Positions 7,672 to 16,800 of a DNA stretch of 64,000 nt are shown here, in pieces (the stretch's first letter is position 1; every line of letters begins with the position of its first letter). The stretch lies in assembly GCF_016858305.2 (NCBI RefSeq), contig NZ_CP074436.1:2996001-3060000 (forward strand). Reading direction: 5' to 3'. The notes beneath the pieces are model-generated. The model searched no databases. It was not told where the DNA came from and saw only the letters and a list, made by a program, of their open reading frames with translations. The position numbers were made by a program, and so were the translations under genes. This DNA is from Polaribacter sp. Q13. GTDB taxonomy: Bacteria > Bacteroidota > Bacteroidia > Flavobacteriales > Flavobacteriaceae.

Positions 7672-9480
7672 ATGACTAAAAACGGCAATTCATTAGACCA
7701 AAGAACGTTTGATAAATTAAGCCGTTTATATATTATTGCATTAAGTACCATTGCACTTTCGGTTATTATAAGTCAGATTTTTGTTCGTAATCATTTAGAG
7801 ACTCAAAAAAGTGATTCTACCGTAATTAATGTTGCTGGTAGACAAAGAATGCTGAGTCAGAAATTAACTAAAGAAATTGTTTCCCTTTCTGATTATTCTG
7901 ATAAAAAAAATAGACTTCGACTTAAAAATAATATCATTGAAACTCTTGATTTGTGGCAGTTATCTCATTATTCGCTTCAAAAGGGAAATGACAGTTTAGG
8001 GCTTCCTGAACAGAATAGCGATAAAATTAAAAGTAAATTTAAAGCGATTAATCCTGTTTTTGAGACTATTCAGAAAGCATCAAAATCTATTTTAAAAAAG
8101 TTAGAAAACCCTACTATTTCTATTGATGAATTATCATCAGAAATTGAAAAAGTAACCCATAATGAAGGTTCTTTTTTATTGATGATGGATGAAATTGTAA
8201 ATCAGTATAATGTAGAGGCTGATAAAAAAATAGATTGGTTAAAAAAATTAGAATTTCTTTTAATGTCTTTTACATTAATAATTCTTTTAGGCGAATTTTT
8301 ATTCATCTTTTGGCCAACAGCAAAATCGGTAAAAGCAACACTCTCAGAATTATTATCAGCAGAAAAAAGAGCTAAAAAAATGGCTTTTGATGCCGATGAG
8401 TTAAGTCTTTCTAAAGAAAAATCAATAAAAGAATTACGTGCTCTAAGTCATGCAATGGATGAAACGTTGTTGTTTGCAAGAATTTCTCCAAGTGGAAGTT
8501 TAATTCATATGGGAAATAAGTTTTCTCGTTTGTTTAAATTATCAAAAACGAATCAAGAAACATTGATTTGGAAGGTTTTATCTGATAATGAAAACGAACA
8601 ATTATTAATTGAAAATTTGATTAATAAATATAAAAAAACAGGTTGGCAAGGAGAAGTAAAAGCAACCATAAAAGGAGCTGTAGCTGTTTGGTTAGAAATG
8701 TCTTTAGTGCCTTATAGACCAACAGAAGATAGATCTGAATTGTTAATTATTGCCTCCGAAATTACAGATAGAAAAGCAGCTCAAATTGAAGTTGAAAGAC
8801 TTACAGAAGAAAGTTTTGAAGAGAAAATGAGTCAGCAAAAAATAATCTCTAGTAAGATTATTGAAAATCAAGAAAAAGAGCAAAATAGAATTGCTAAAGA
8901 TGTGCATGACGGAATTGGACAAATGCTTACTGGGTTGAAGTACAATCTAGAAAGTATCAATATGAATGATATTGAGAAAACGACTTTAAAAATTGAACAC
9001 CTAAAAGAGTTAACTACTAATATTATAAAAGGTGTTAGAACCGCTACTTTTAATTTAACGCCACCAGAATTATCAGATCACGGAATTGTGCCAGCAATTA
9101 CCAAGTTAACGCATGAGTTAGGAAGGTTAACAGGAAAAGAAATTATATTTTTTAATAAAACAGATTTTAATGAGCGTTTAGATTCCTTAATAGAAATTAA
9201 TATTTATAGAATTGTACAAGAAGCCATTAATAATGCTATTAAATATGCAGATTCTTCACATATTTTAGTGTCTCTTTCTCATAGCCAAAATATTTTAAGT
9301 ATTAATATTGATGATGATGGAAAAGGTTTTGAACCTTCTAAAGTAAAGAAAGTTAAAAATGGAGATGGTGGCATGGGCATGACTTTTATGAAGGAGCGTA
9401 TTAAATATATTGAAGGTCGTTTATTCTTAAATTCTGAATTAGGAAAAGGAACTAGAGTTACGCTGAATATTCCTATTTAG
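7672..9480 (+). CDS. NarX-like sensor histidine kinase
   Basis: Membrane sensor kinase, probably for nitrate or nitrite. The 602-aa protein has a first transmembrane helix (about 19-37), a periplasmic helical domain with the P-box-like motif VAGRQRMLSQKL (54-65) seen in NarX/PilJ-type nitrate sensors, a second transmembrane helix (about 193-213), a PAS domain (about 260-365), a HisKA_3 dimerisation domain with phospho-acceptor His412 in AKDVHDGIGQML, and a GHKL ATPase domain with DDDGKGF and GGMGMTFMKERI. The likely partner is the LuxR-type regulator at 11255; the pair is now separated by repeats and an IS110 insertion. It belongs to the nir operon by spacing. Confidence 0.9.
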   Translation: MTKNGNSLDQRTFDKLSRLYIIALSTIALSVIISQIFVRNHLETQKSDSTVINVAGRQRMLSQKLTKEIVSLSDYSDKKNRLRLKNNIIETLDLWQLSHYSLQKGNDSLGLPEQNSDKIKSKFKAINPVFETIQKASKSILKKLENPTISIDELSSEIEKVTHNEGSFLLMMDEIVNQYNVEADKKIDWLKKLEFLLMSFTLIILLGEFLFIFWPTAKSVKATLSELLSAEKRAKKMAFDADELSLSKEKSIKELRALSHAMDETLLFARISPSGSLIHMGNKFSRLFKLSKTNQETLIWKVLSDNENEQLLIENLINKYKKTGWQGEVKATIKGAVAVWLEMSLVPYRPTEDRSELLIIASEITDRKAAQIEVERLTEESFEEKMSQQKIISSKIIENQEKEQNRIAKDVHDGIGQMLTGLKYNLESINMNDIEKTTLKIEHLKELTTNIIKGVRTATFNLTPPELSDHGIVPAITKLTHELGRLTGKEIIFFNKTDFNERLDSLIEINIYRIVQEAINNAIKYADSSHILVSLSHSQNILSINIDDDGKGFEPSKVKKVKNGDGGMGMTFMKERIKYIEGRLFLNSELGKGTRVTLNIPI

Positions 9481-9599
9481 AAGAAAAACACAAATTACAA
9501 AACACCTGTCACTTCGAAGTATTGAGAAGTCTCATAACAGTAATACCACAACAACACAAACCAAGCCTTATGTGATTTCTCCTATCGTCCTTTAGATTA

Positions 9600-9832
9600 G
9601 CAAAGTATAATTATTGAGTTTAATTCTTATATTTAAGTCCAATATAGAACTCATGTTTTATAATAAAAAAGAATGGAGTGAACTTTCCTTAAGTCTAGAT
9701 TTATCAGATCTATATTTCGTATTAGTCTCCATTCTTTTATTTCCGATTACAAAGGACCAAATAGAATTTCAGTTTCGACCTTTTAAAGGTTTTAGTCAAC
9801 GTAATCATTTTTTACTAACACAAAACAAAATT
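9600..9832 (+). ncRNA. Candidate bridge RNA of the IS110 element
   Basis: This non-coding left end holds a perfect 12-bp stem AAAAGAATGGAG (9667-9678) / CTCCATTCTTTT (9727-9738) enclosing a 48-nt internal region with an inner TAGAT/ATCTA stem. A second structured part, AAAGG (9751-9755) with CCTTT (9779-9783), overlaps the palindrome ACCTTTTAAAGGT. Two-loop RNAs at this place carry target and donor guides in IS110-group elements such as IS621. Short complementarities to the junctions are listed under findings. The ends of the RNA are guessed; an in-frame upstream extension of the transposase through here is not credible. Confidence 0.5.
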
Positions 9833-10828
9833 ATGAAAATTAAACAAACTATTGGTATCGACATTAGTAAATTAACCTTTGATGTTCGTATTCACAGTAA
9901 TCAGTGTTATCAAGCATTTGAGAATAACTTAAAAGGTTTTAAAGCACTTATAAAATGGGTAGAAAAAAACAACTCTATTTCTAAGGAACACACTTTATTT
10001 GTTTTGGAACACACAGGTATTTATTCTGAAGAAATCGCATCATTTTTTGATGTAAATAACTTTTATTTCGCATTAATTCCAGGTTTAGAAATAAAGAAAT
10101 CTCTAGGAATATCAAGAGGAAAAGATGACAAAGTAGATGCTACAAAAATAGCATTATATGGGTATCGATTAAGAGATGAAATTAAACCATATAAACTTCC
10201 ATCAAAAAACATTCATCAATTAAAACGCCTTTTAACATTAAGAGAAAGGCTAGTGAAACAAAACGCTGGTTATAAAGCAACACTTAAAGAACAGAAAAGA
10301 GTTTATACTAGAAAAGAGAATCAACTTCTTTTAGAAACTCAAGAGAAAATGATAAAATATTTTACAAAGCAAATTAAAAGTGTTGAAGCCGAAATGAACA
10401 AAATAATTAAGGCTAGTGAGCAACTTAAAAAACAATACAAACTAATTGTGAGTATTAAAGGAATTGGTAATCAAACAGCTTTATTTATGATTGTTACAAC
10501 CAACGGATTTACAAAGTTTGCTTCTTGGAGAAAGTTTGCTTCATATTGTGGGATTGCTCCTTTTCCTAACACCTCTGGAACGAGTATAAGAGGTAGAACC
10601 AAAGTGAGTAATCTTGCTAATAAAAAACTCAAAAGTCTTTTTGATATGTGTGCTAAATCAGCAATACAACACAATCCAGAAATGAAGCTATTTTATAATC
10701 GAAGAGTCGAACAAGGAAAGAATAAAATGAGTACAATTAACATCATTAGAAATAAATTATTATCACGAATTTTTGCAGCTATAAAAAGACAAACTCCTTA
10801 TGTAAATGTTTTAAAATATGCTGCTTAA
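9833..10828 (+). CDS. IS110-family transposase (DEDD recombinase)
   Basis: RuvC-like DEDD plus serine recombinase that moves the element. The ATG at 9833 starts MKIKQTIGIDISK and gives 331 aa, the usual family length; an open extension to 9614 overlaps the candidate bridge RNA and is rejected. Acidic residues visible are Asp10 (GIDIS), Glu59 (LEHTG) and Asp99/Asp102 (KDDKVDA). The C-terminal Transposase_20 domain contains SIKGIGNQTA (a helix-hairpin-helix-like region, about 207-216) and NTSGTSIRGR (247-256 region) with the candidate catalytic serine. A coiled-coil-like helical linker lies at about 125-200. The gene is intact. Confidence 0.93.
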   Translation: MKIKQTIGIDISKLTFDVRIHSNQCYQAFENNLKGFKALIKWVEKNNSISKEHTLFVLEHTGIYSEEIASFFDVNNFYFALIPGLEIKKSLGISRGKDDKVDATKIALYGYRLRDEIKPYKLPSKNIHQLKRLLTLRERLVKQNAGYKATLKEQKRVYTRKENQLLLETQEKMIKYFTKQIKSVEAEMNKIIKASEQLKKQYKLIVSIKGIGNQTALFMIVTTNGFTKFASWRKFASYCGIAPFPNTSGTSIRGRTKVSNLANKKLKSLFDMCAKSAIQHNPEMKLFYNRRVEQGKNKMSTINIIRNKLLSRIFAAIKRQTPYVNVLKYAA

Positions 10829-11200
10829 AAATTAGTGAAATATATTTGGTAGAGTCATAGAATACGAAATGACAAACTGGATGTAGAAAGCACCACTCAA
10901 TTTGTCACTTCGAAGTATTGAGAAGTCTCATAACAGTGATACCACAACAACACAAACCAAGCCTTATGTGATTTCTCCTATCGTCGAAATGACAAACTGG
11001 GTGTAGAAAGTACCACTCAACTTGTCACTTCGAAGTATTGAGAAGTCTCATAACAGTGATAACAAAAACATGAGCAACTTTATGTGATTTCTCCTATCGT
11101 CGAAATGACAAACTGGATGTAGAAATAACCACTCAATTTGTCACTTCGAAGTATTGAGAAGTCCCATAATAGTGATAACACAAAACTCCACGCCAGATAA

Positions 11201-11232
11201 ATACGTAGTTTTACTTAAAAACCTTATTTTTG
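11201..11232 (+). promoter_or_regulatory. Response-regulator promoter with ATACGTA box
   Basis: ATACGTAG (11201-11208) is followed, about 20 bp from its centre, by TATTTTTG (11225-11232), a perfect TAnnTTTG -7 element 22 nt before the ATG. The nirB promoter has the same box at nearly the same distance. This gives the regulator gene its own promoter downstream of the repeats and IS element, so the insertion need not silence it. Autoregulation would follow if the regulator binds this box (inference). Confidence 0.5.
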
Positions 11233-11254
11233 TAAGTATAAAATAGTTACAAGT

Positions 11255-11914
11255 ATGATAAATGTAGTTTTAGCAGACGACCATGTTTTGGTACGAGACG
11301 GAATAAAAGCACTTTTAGAAGATCAAACAGGAATTACTGTGATTGATGAAGCTTCTAATGGAAAAGAAGCGCTAGAAGTTATTGCTAAAAACAAACCACA
11401 CGTTCTTATTGTAGATATTCGTATGCCGGAAATGAACGGAATTGAAGTAGTTGCAGAAATTACTAAAAACAAGATTGATGTGAAAACATTGGTGCTTTCT
11501 ATGCACGATTCTGAAGAATACGTAGTAAAATCGATTCAAGCAGGAGCAGATGGCTATTTATTAAAAGGGGCGAGTAAAGAAGAATTTTTAAAGGCAGTAA
11601 ATAATGTAGCTGCAGGAGATAAGTATTTTACCGGTGATGTTTCTACAATTATCATGAACAACTTTGTAAACGGAAATACAGCCAGAAAAGAAGAACAAAA
11701 AACAGCAATAAAAGAGCTTCCTTTTAAATTGACAAAGAGAGAAAGACAAATATTGACTTTAGTTTTAGAGTTAAAGAATAATAAAGATATTGCTGATGAG
11801 CTTTCGATTAGCAAACGTACTGCAGAAGTGCATCGTTTTAACTTAATGAAGAAACTAGAAGCTAAGAACCTTCAAGAATTAACCAATAAAGCAAAAGAAT
11901 ACCAGTTGATTTAG
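11255..11914 (+). CDS. NarL/LuxR-family response regulator
   Basis: DNA-binding response regulator, 219 aa. The receiver domain has the acidic pocket ADDH (7-10), phospho-acceptor Asp54 in VDIRMPEMNG, the switch Ser in VLSMHD and the Lys in LLKGASKEE. The C-terminal LuxR-type HTH (about 150-215) includes LTKRERQILTL and SKRTAEVHRFNLMKKL. The upstream HisKA_3 sensor kinase at 7672 is of the class that pairs with this regulator type, and the surrounding nitrate genes suggest nitrate/nitrite control. The only other receiver in the window (30652) has no HTH and belongs to another locus. Confidence 0.9.
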   Translation: MINVVLADDHVLVRDGIKALLEDQTGITVIDEASNGKEALEVIAKNKPHVLIVDIRMPEMNGIEVVAEITKNKIDVKTLVLSMHDSEEYVVKSIQAGADGYLLKGASKEEFLKAVNNVAAGDKYFTGDVSTIIMNNFVNGNTARKEEQKTAIKELPFKLTKRERQILTLVLELKNNKDIADELSISKRTAEVHRFNLMKKLEAKNLQELTNKAKEYQLI

Positions 11915-12094
11915 AACTAACCGCAAAGTTCGCAAAGTATTATCGCCAAGGGCGCAAAGGGAAAAGCTCTGTGTGTGTCTTCATTTCTCTTTGAATGTCA
12001 GTGAAATAACTCTTTTGTCAGTAAATTTCTATTGAACAACTTTACACTCCTTTCATTTTTTAACCCCAATTTTATCAAATTCTTAAATTCGATA
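11915..12094. other. Intergenic region with a short GCAAAG-rich repeat
   Basis: About 180 bases without a gene. It starts with a repetitive CCGCAAAGTTCGCAAAG and CGCCAAGGGCGCAAAG stretch (about 11920-11961), a kind of short repeat often found after genes in Bacteroidota (from memory). The rest is AT-rich; the direct repeat TTTGTCAGTAAA-like text near 12013 has no clear role. It leads into the transporter promoter. Confidence 0.4.
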
Positions 12095-12172
12095 CTACGT
12101 AATTATCAATCTAGTAAATTTTAAAAAATACGTATTTTTAGCATTGTAATTAAGTATTTATACTTAGTTTTG
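12095..12172 (+). promoter_or_regulatory. Nitrate transporter promoter with palindromic ATACGTA box
   Basis: The box is centred in a perfect 16-bp palindrome AAAAATACGTATTTTT (about 12124-12139). A second TACGTAA copy lies near 12096-12102. TAGTTTTG (12165-12172) is a perfect TAnnTTTG -7 element within the longer string ACTTAGTTTTGTG, which is identical to the one in the nirB promoter. The distance from palindrome centre to -7 is about 33 bp, one helical turn longer than at nirB. The shared architecture suggests a common activator. Confidence 0.55.
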
Positions 12173-12192
12173 TGTAACTAAAAATATGTATT

Positions 12193-13614
12193 ATGATAAA
12201 TTTAGCTCAAGAAAAGTCAACAAAATTAAGTCTATTCGATTTTAAAAATGTAGCAACTCGTACATTCTGGATTACCTCAATATCATTCTTTTTATGCTTT
12301 TTTGCATGGTTTGGTATTGTCCCTTTTATGCCAGATGTTGTAAAAGATTTAGGATTAACACCAGACCAAAAATGGAACTCAATTATTTTAGCCGTTTCAG
12401 GTACTGTTTTTGCCCGTTTACTAATTGGTAAATTATGTGACAAATACGGACCAAGAATATGTTATACTTGGTTGTTAATGTTAGGTGCAATTCCTGTAAT
12501 TTTATGTGGGTTGGTACAAACACCCACTCAATTTTTAGTTTGTAGACTATTTATTGGTTTTATTGGTGCATCCTTTGTAATTACACAAGTACACACTTCT
12601 TTAATGTTTGCGCCTAATATTGTAGGTACTGCAAATGCAACTTCTGCAGGTTGGGGAAATTTAGGTGGTGGAGCCAATAGATTAGGGATGCCATTAATAG
12701 CAGCAGCAGTTGTTGCTTTTGGTGTTGCAGATGGTGAGGCTTGGAGATATTCTATGGTAATTGCTGGTATTGTTTGTTTTGCAATGGGAATTGTATATTA
12801 CTTCTTTACAACAGATACGCCAAAAGGAAATTTTAGCGAGTTAAAAGAAGCTGGAGAAATGGTGGTTACTAAAAAAGACCAAGTTGGTTTTTTAGAAGTA
12901 TTAAAAGATTATAGGGTTTGGATTCTTTTTGTTGTCTATGCAGCAAGTTTCGGAATTGAATTAACGGTATATGGTACCATGGATGATTATTTGCAAAATA
13001 CTTTTCAATTACAAAGAGTTACAGCTGGTAACATTGTATTGTCATTTGCATTGATGAATATTTTTGCAAGAACTTTAGGTGGTTTCTTTGGTGATAAATT
13101 TGGAAAGTTAAAAGGCTTAAGAGGTCGTGTTTTATTCTTATCTTTCATTTTAACATTACAAGGAGTAATGTTGATATTTTTCTCTGGAGCTACAAGTTTA
13201 GTTTTAGGAGTTGTTTTATTGATTTTATTTAGTTTAAGTGTTCAAATGGCAGAAGGAGCAACATTTTCTGTAGTGCCATTTATCAATAAAAAAGCAATAG
13301 GTTCTGTATCCGGTATTGTGGGAGCAGGAGGAAACGTAGGAGCTTTTTTAGCAGCAATGTTATTAAAATCGAAATCTGCATTGGCAGAAAAATCAGCAAT
13401 TTTATCTAGTGAAGGTTTAAGTGCAGAGGTTGTGAAAGCAGCACAATCTGCCGCTTCTTCAAGTGCTGTTTCTAGCGGATATTTACTAATTGGTTTTGTC
13501 GTTGTAGTTACAGGTATTGTGGCATTAACAATAAGATTTTCTACGGAAGAGGAAGAAGAGCAAATTCCAGAAGGTGTAAATCCAGTTTTAGTTCCTATAA
13601 ATGTTAAAGGATAA
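12193..13614 (+). CDS. NarK-type nitrate/nitrite MFS transporter
   Basis: Inner-membrane major facilitator transporter of the nitrate/nitrite porter family, 473 aa with about 12 transmembrane helices. The glycine-rich signature regions are visible: NATSAGWGNLGGGANRLG (about 148-165) and GSVSGIVGAGGNVGAF (about 376-391), the two nitrate-signature motifs of NarK/NrtP transporters. RLLIGKLCDKYGPR is the MFS loop 2-3 motif. It lies directly before the nitrate reductase gene on the same strand and probably imports nitrate for it. A short soluble N-terminus (about 20 aa) precedes helix one. Confidence 0.93.
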   Translation: MINLAQEKSTKLSLFDFKNVATRTFWITSISFFLCFFAWFGIVPFMPDVVKDLGLTPDQKWNSIILAVSGTVFARLLIGKLCDKYGPRICYTWLLMLGAIPVILCGLVQTPTQFLVCRLFIGFIGASFVITQVHTSLMFAPNIVGTANATSAGWGNLGGGANRLGMPLIAAAVVAFGVADGEAWRYSMVIAGIVCFAMGIVYYFFTTDTPKGNFSELKEAGEMVVTKKDQVGFLEVLKDYRVWILFVVYAASFGIELTVYGTMDDYLQNTFQLQRVTAGNIVLSFALMNIFARTLGGFFGDKFGKLKGLRGRVLFLSFILTLQGVMLIFFSGATSLVLGVVLLILFSLSVQMAEGATFSVVPFINKKAIGSVSGIVGAGGNVGAFLAAMLLKSKSALAEKSAILSSEGLSAEVVKAAQSAASSSAVSSGYLLIGFVVVVTGIVALTIRFSTEEEEEQIPEGVNPVLVPINVKG

Positions 13615-13629
13615 TAAAAAGGATTAAAT

Positions 13630-13662
13630 ATTGTCATACTGAACTTGTTTTAGTATGACAAT
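13630..13662 (+). terminator. Hairpin after the nitrate transporter gene
   Basis: A perfect 11-bp stem, ATTGTCATACT (13630-13640) and AGTATGACAAT (13652-13662), with an 11-nt loop, begins 15 bp after the transporter stop codon. A run of T does not follow directly, so it may be an RNA-stabilising hairpin or an intergenic repeat rather than a complete intrinsic terminator. It separates the transporter gene from the nitrate reductase gene. Confidence 0.55.
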
Positions 13663-13809
13663 TTGTTGAAATTCAAAAGAATTTGAAATAAATTCAGATT
13701 GATAATAAATTTCCTTTTTAGATACTTTTTTTAGTGTATTCAGAATAATAAAATGGAATTTTGGTAGGTATAATTATAATGTCGTATTTAGTATAAAATA
13801 TTGGTCTAC

Positions 13810-16800
13810 ATGATTAAAAATGAAATTAAAACAACGTGTTCTTATTGTGGAGTGGGTTGTGGAATTATCGTAAAAAAAGACATCAATAACAAGGTTTTTG
13901 TTGAAGGTGATAAGGATCATCCTGTAAACAAAGGAATGTTGTGTTCTAAAGGGATGAATCTTCATTACGTTGCCAATGATACTTCAGACAGAATTTTATA
14001 TCCAGAAATGCGATGGTCTCGTTCGCATCCGCGTGAGCGTGTATCTTGGGATACGGCTTTAGATAGAGCTGCGAACGTTTTTAAATCCATCATAAAAAAA
14101 CATGGTCCAGATTCAGTAGCATTTTATGTATCAGGACAAAGTTTAACCGAAGAATATTACATAGCAAATAAGCTAACAAAAGGGTTTTTAGGAACCAATA
14201 ATATAGATACCAACTCACGTTTATGTATGAGTTCTGCGGTGGTTGGTTACAAGAAAACATTCGGAGAAGATAGTGTGCCAATTTCGTACGATGATATAGA
14301 ATTAGCAGATTGTTTTTTAATAACAGGTGCAAATCCTGCTTGGTGTCATCCAATTTTATTTAGACGAATAGAAAAACACAAAGAAGAAAATCCGAAGGTA
14401 AAAGTTATAGTAATTGATCCACGTAAAACAGATTCAGCAAAATTTGCAGATTTACATTTGCAATTAACACCAGGAACCGATGTTGTTTTGCACAATGCCA
14501 TTGGTAGGTGTTTGTATAAAAGTGGTTTAATTGACGAAGATTTTATCAAAAAACATACGCAAGGTTTTGATGGTTATAAAGAAGTAATCTTTGGAACATC
14601 TTTAAAACAAGCTTCCAAAATTTGTGGAGTTCCGGCAAAAGAAATTCAAAAAGCCGCAGAAATGATTGGTCTTGCAAAAGGATTTATCAGCATGTGGGCA
14701 ATGGGTTTAAACCAGAGTGTAATTGGTACAGACAAAAACACCTCACTTATAAACTTATCTTTAATAACGGGGCAAGTTGGTAAACCAGGTGCTGGTCCAT
14801 TTTCGTTAACAGGGCAACCAAACGCAATGGGCGGACGAGAAGTTGGCGGAATGGCAAACTTATTAGCAGTTCATAAAGATTTAGGAAACGAAGAACACAG
14901 AAGAGAAGTTGCTCAGTTTTGGGGAGTAGATAAAATATCTGCAAAACCAGGCTTAACAGCAACAGAATTATTTGATGCTTTAGAAAGCGGAAAAGTAAAA
15001 GCTGTTTGGATTGCAAGTACAAATCCGTTGGTGAGTATGCCAAACTCTCATCAGATAGAAAAAGCCATGGCAAAATCTAAATTTGTGGTGGTGCAAGAGA
15101 TTTCTCACAAAGCAGATACTTTAGCTTTTGCAGACTTGGTTTTACCAGCTGCAGCTTGGTTAGAGAAAGAAGGTACCATGACAAATTCTGAACGTAGAAT
15201 TTCTTATTTACCAAAAGAAATAGAAGCTCCAGGAGAAGCAAGACCAGATGTAGAAATTTTCTGTGATTTTGCACAAAGAATGGGCTTTAGAGGTTTTGAT
15301 TTTAATGGAGCAGAAGAAATTTACGACGAATATGCGTCAATGACTAAAGGAACAAATATTGATGTTTCTTTTTTAAATTATGATCGATTAAAAAACGAAG
15401 GTACTTTTCAGTGGCCTGTAAATGAATATAGAAGTAAAGGAACACCGCGTCTTTTTGAAGATAAGAAGTTTTATACACCTTCTCAGAAAGCAATTTTTAA
15501 TGTTCCATCTACCATAGAAAATACATCGGTAAAAACAAACGATGAATTTCCTTTAATTTTAACCACGGGTCGTATTAGAGATCAGTGGCACACCATGACA
15601 AAGACAGGGAAAGTAGCAAGATTAAAAACACATTACCCAAAACCTGTTTTAGAAATTAACCCTGTAGATGCTTTTTTAAACAAAATTAAAGAAGGAGATA
15701 TTACCGAAATAAAAAGTGCAAACGGAGTTGTGAGAGTTCGTGCAAAAATTACAGAAGATATTAAGGTAGGAGTTGTTTTCTTGCCAATGCATTGGGGTAA
15801 AGTGCTAAAAAGTAATTTAAATAGAGCTAATAATTTAACAAATACACATGTAGATCCGGTTTCTAAAGAACCCGATTTTAAGTTTACATCTGTAAGTGTT
15901 TCAAAATATAAAAAACCGAAAGACAAAATTATTATTGCAGGTGCAGGTGCTGCCGCTTTTCGTTTTTTACAAAATTATAGAGATTATAATGAGGTTGATG
16001 AAATTCATGTTTTCTCTATGGAAAAGAACCTGTTTTACAACCGTGTTTTATTACCAGAATATATTACAGAAGAGCTTTCTTGGGAGCAATTATTAAAGAT
16101 TAAAAATACGGAGTTAGGTAAATTAAATATCAAAATTCACCCAGAAACAATTATTTCTAAGATTGATAAAGAAACCAAAGTAGTTACAGATTCTAACGGA
16201 GAAACACATTCGTTTGATAAATTAATTTTAGCAACTGGAAGTAGACCTTTTATTCCGAAAGATGTACAAATAGATTTACCAGGTCGTTTTACCATGCGTA
16301 ATAAAAGTGATGCAGATAGCTTTAAAAAATATTTAGACAATACTGGTTTGCCGCCAGAAGAACAACATGTTGTAATTGTTGGTGGTGGTTTATTAGGATT
16401 AGAGCTGGCTGCTGCCATGAAACACAAGAATGTGAAAATTACAATCATTCAGCGTGCATCTCGATTAATGGAACGTCAATTAGATAAGATTTCTAGTAAA
16501 TTATTATCTCTAAATGTACAAGAAAGAGGTATTCAAATTTATTTTGATAATGAAGTAAGTACTGTTTTTGATGATGAAGATACAGGTGAGTTAACCATCA
16601 ACTTAAAATCTGGAAAATATATAAACGCAAACGCAATTGTGTATGCAATAGGTACCAGACCAAATATAGAAATTGCAAAAAATAATGGTGTTCTATGCGG
16701 ACGAGGTGTAAAAGTAAATCAGCATTTACAATCTTCACATCCAGATATTTTTGCCATTGGAGAAATTGCAGAATTCGAAAATAAATTATTCGGAATTACC

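Larger units (their letters stand above)
9590..10865 (+). mobile_element. IS110-family insertion sequence, 1276 bp
   Basis: The boundaries come from the interrupted tandem repeat: the target CCTATCGTC|GAAATGAC is split cleanly, with no target duplication and no terminal inverted repeats, as expected for IS110 elements. One C is shared by both junctions, so the ends could shift by one base. The element has a long left non-coding end (about 243 bp) and a short right one (37 bp), the IS110-group layout in which a bridge RNA is encoded upstream of the recombinase. The single transposase gene is intact, so the insertion may be recent. Confidence 0.9.
9507..11180. repeat. 120-bp tandem repeat array, interrupted by IS110
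   Basis: Units begin with TGTCACTTCGAAGTATTGAG at 9507, 10903, 11023 and 11139. The 10903 to 11023 period is 120 bp. The first unit is split by the insertion sequence: 9507-9589 (83 bp) plus 10866-10902 (37 bp) is again exactly 120 bp. The third period is 116 bp and the fourth unit is partial. Each full unit ends with a CCTATCGTCGAAATGACAAA segment. A related, diverged pair lies at 767-990. The array sits between the sensor kinase and its presumed regulator. Confidence 0.9.

Noticed and set aside
9614..9832. N-terminal extension of the IS110 transposase
   Set aside because: The open frame upstream of ATG 9833 has no family similarity and overlaps the stem-loop region expected to be the bridge RNA; the protein from 9833 has normal length and starts with the conserved GIDIS region.
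9507..11180. CRISPR array
   Set aside because: The repeat unit is about 120 bp with no unique spacers between units and there are no cas genes.
13801..13809. TTG start of the nitrate reductase
   Set aside because: Adds three residues only; ATG 13810 is a normal start directly before the conserved Cys motif.
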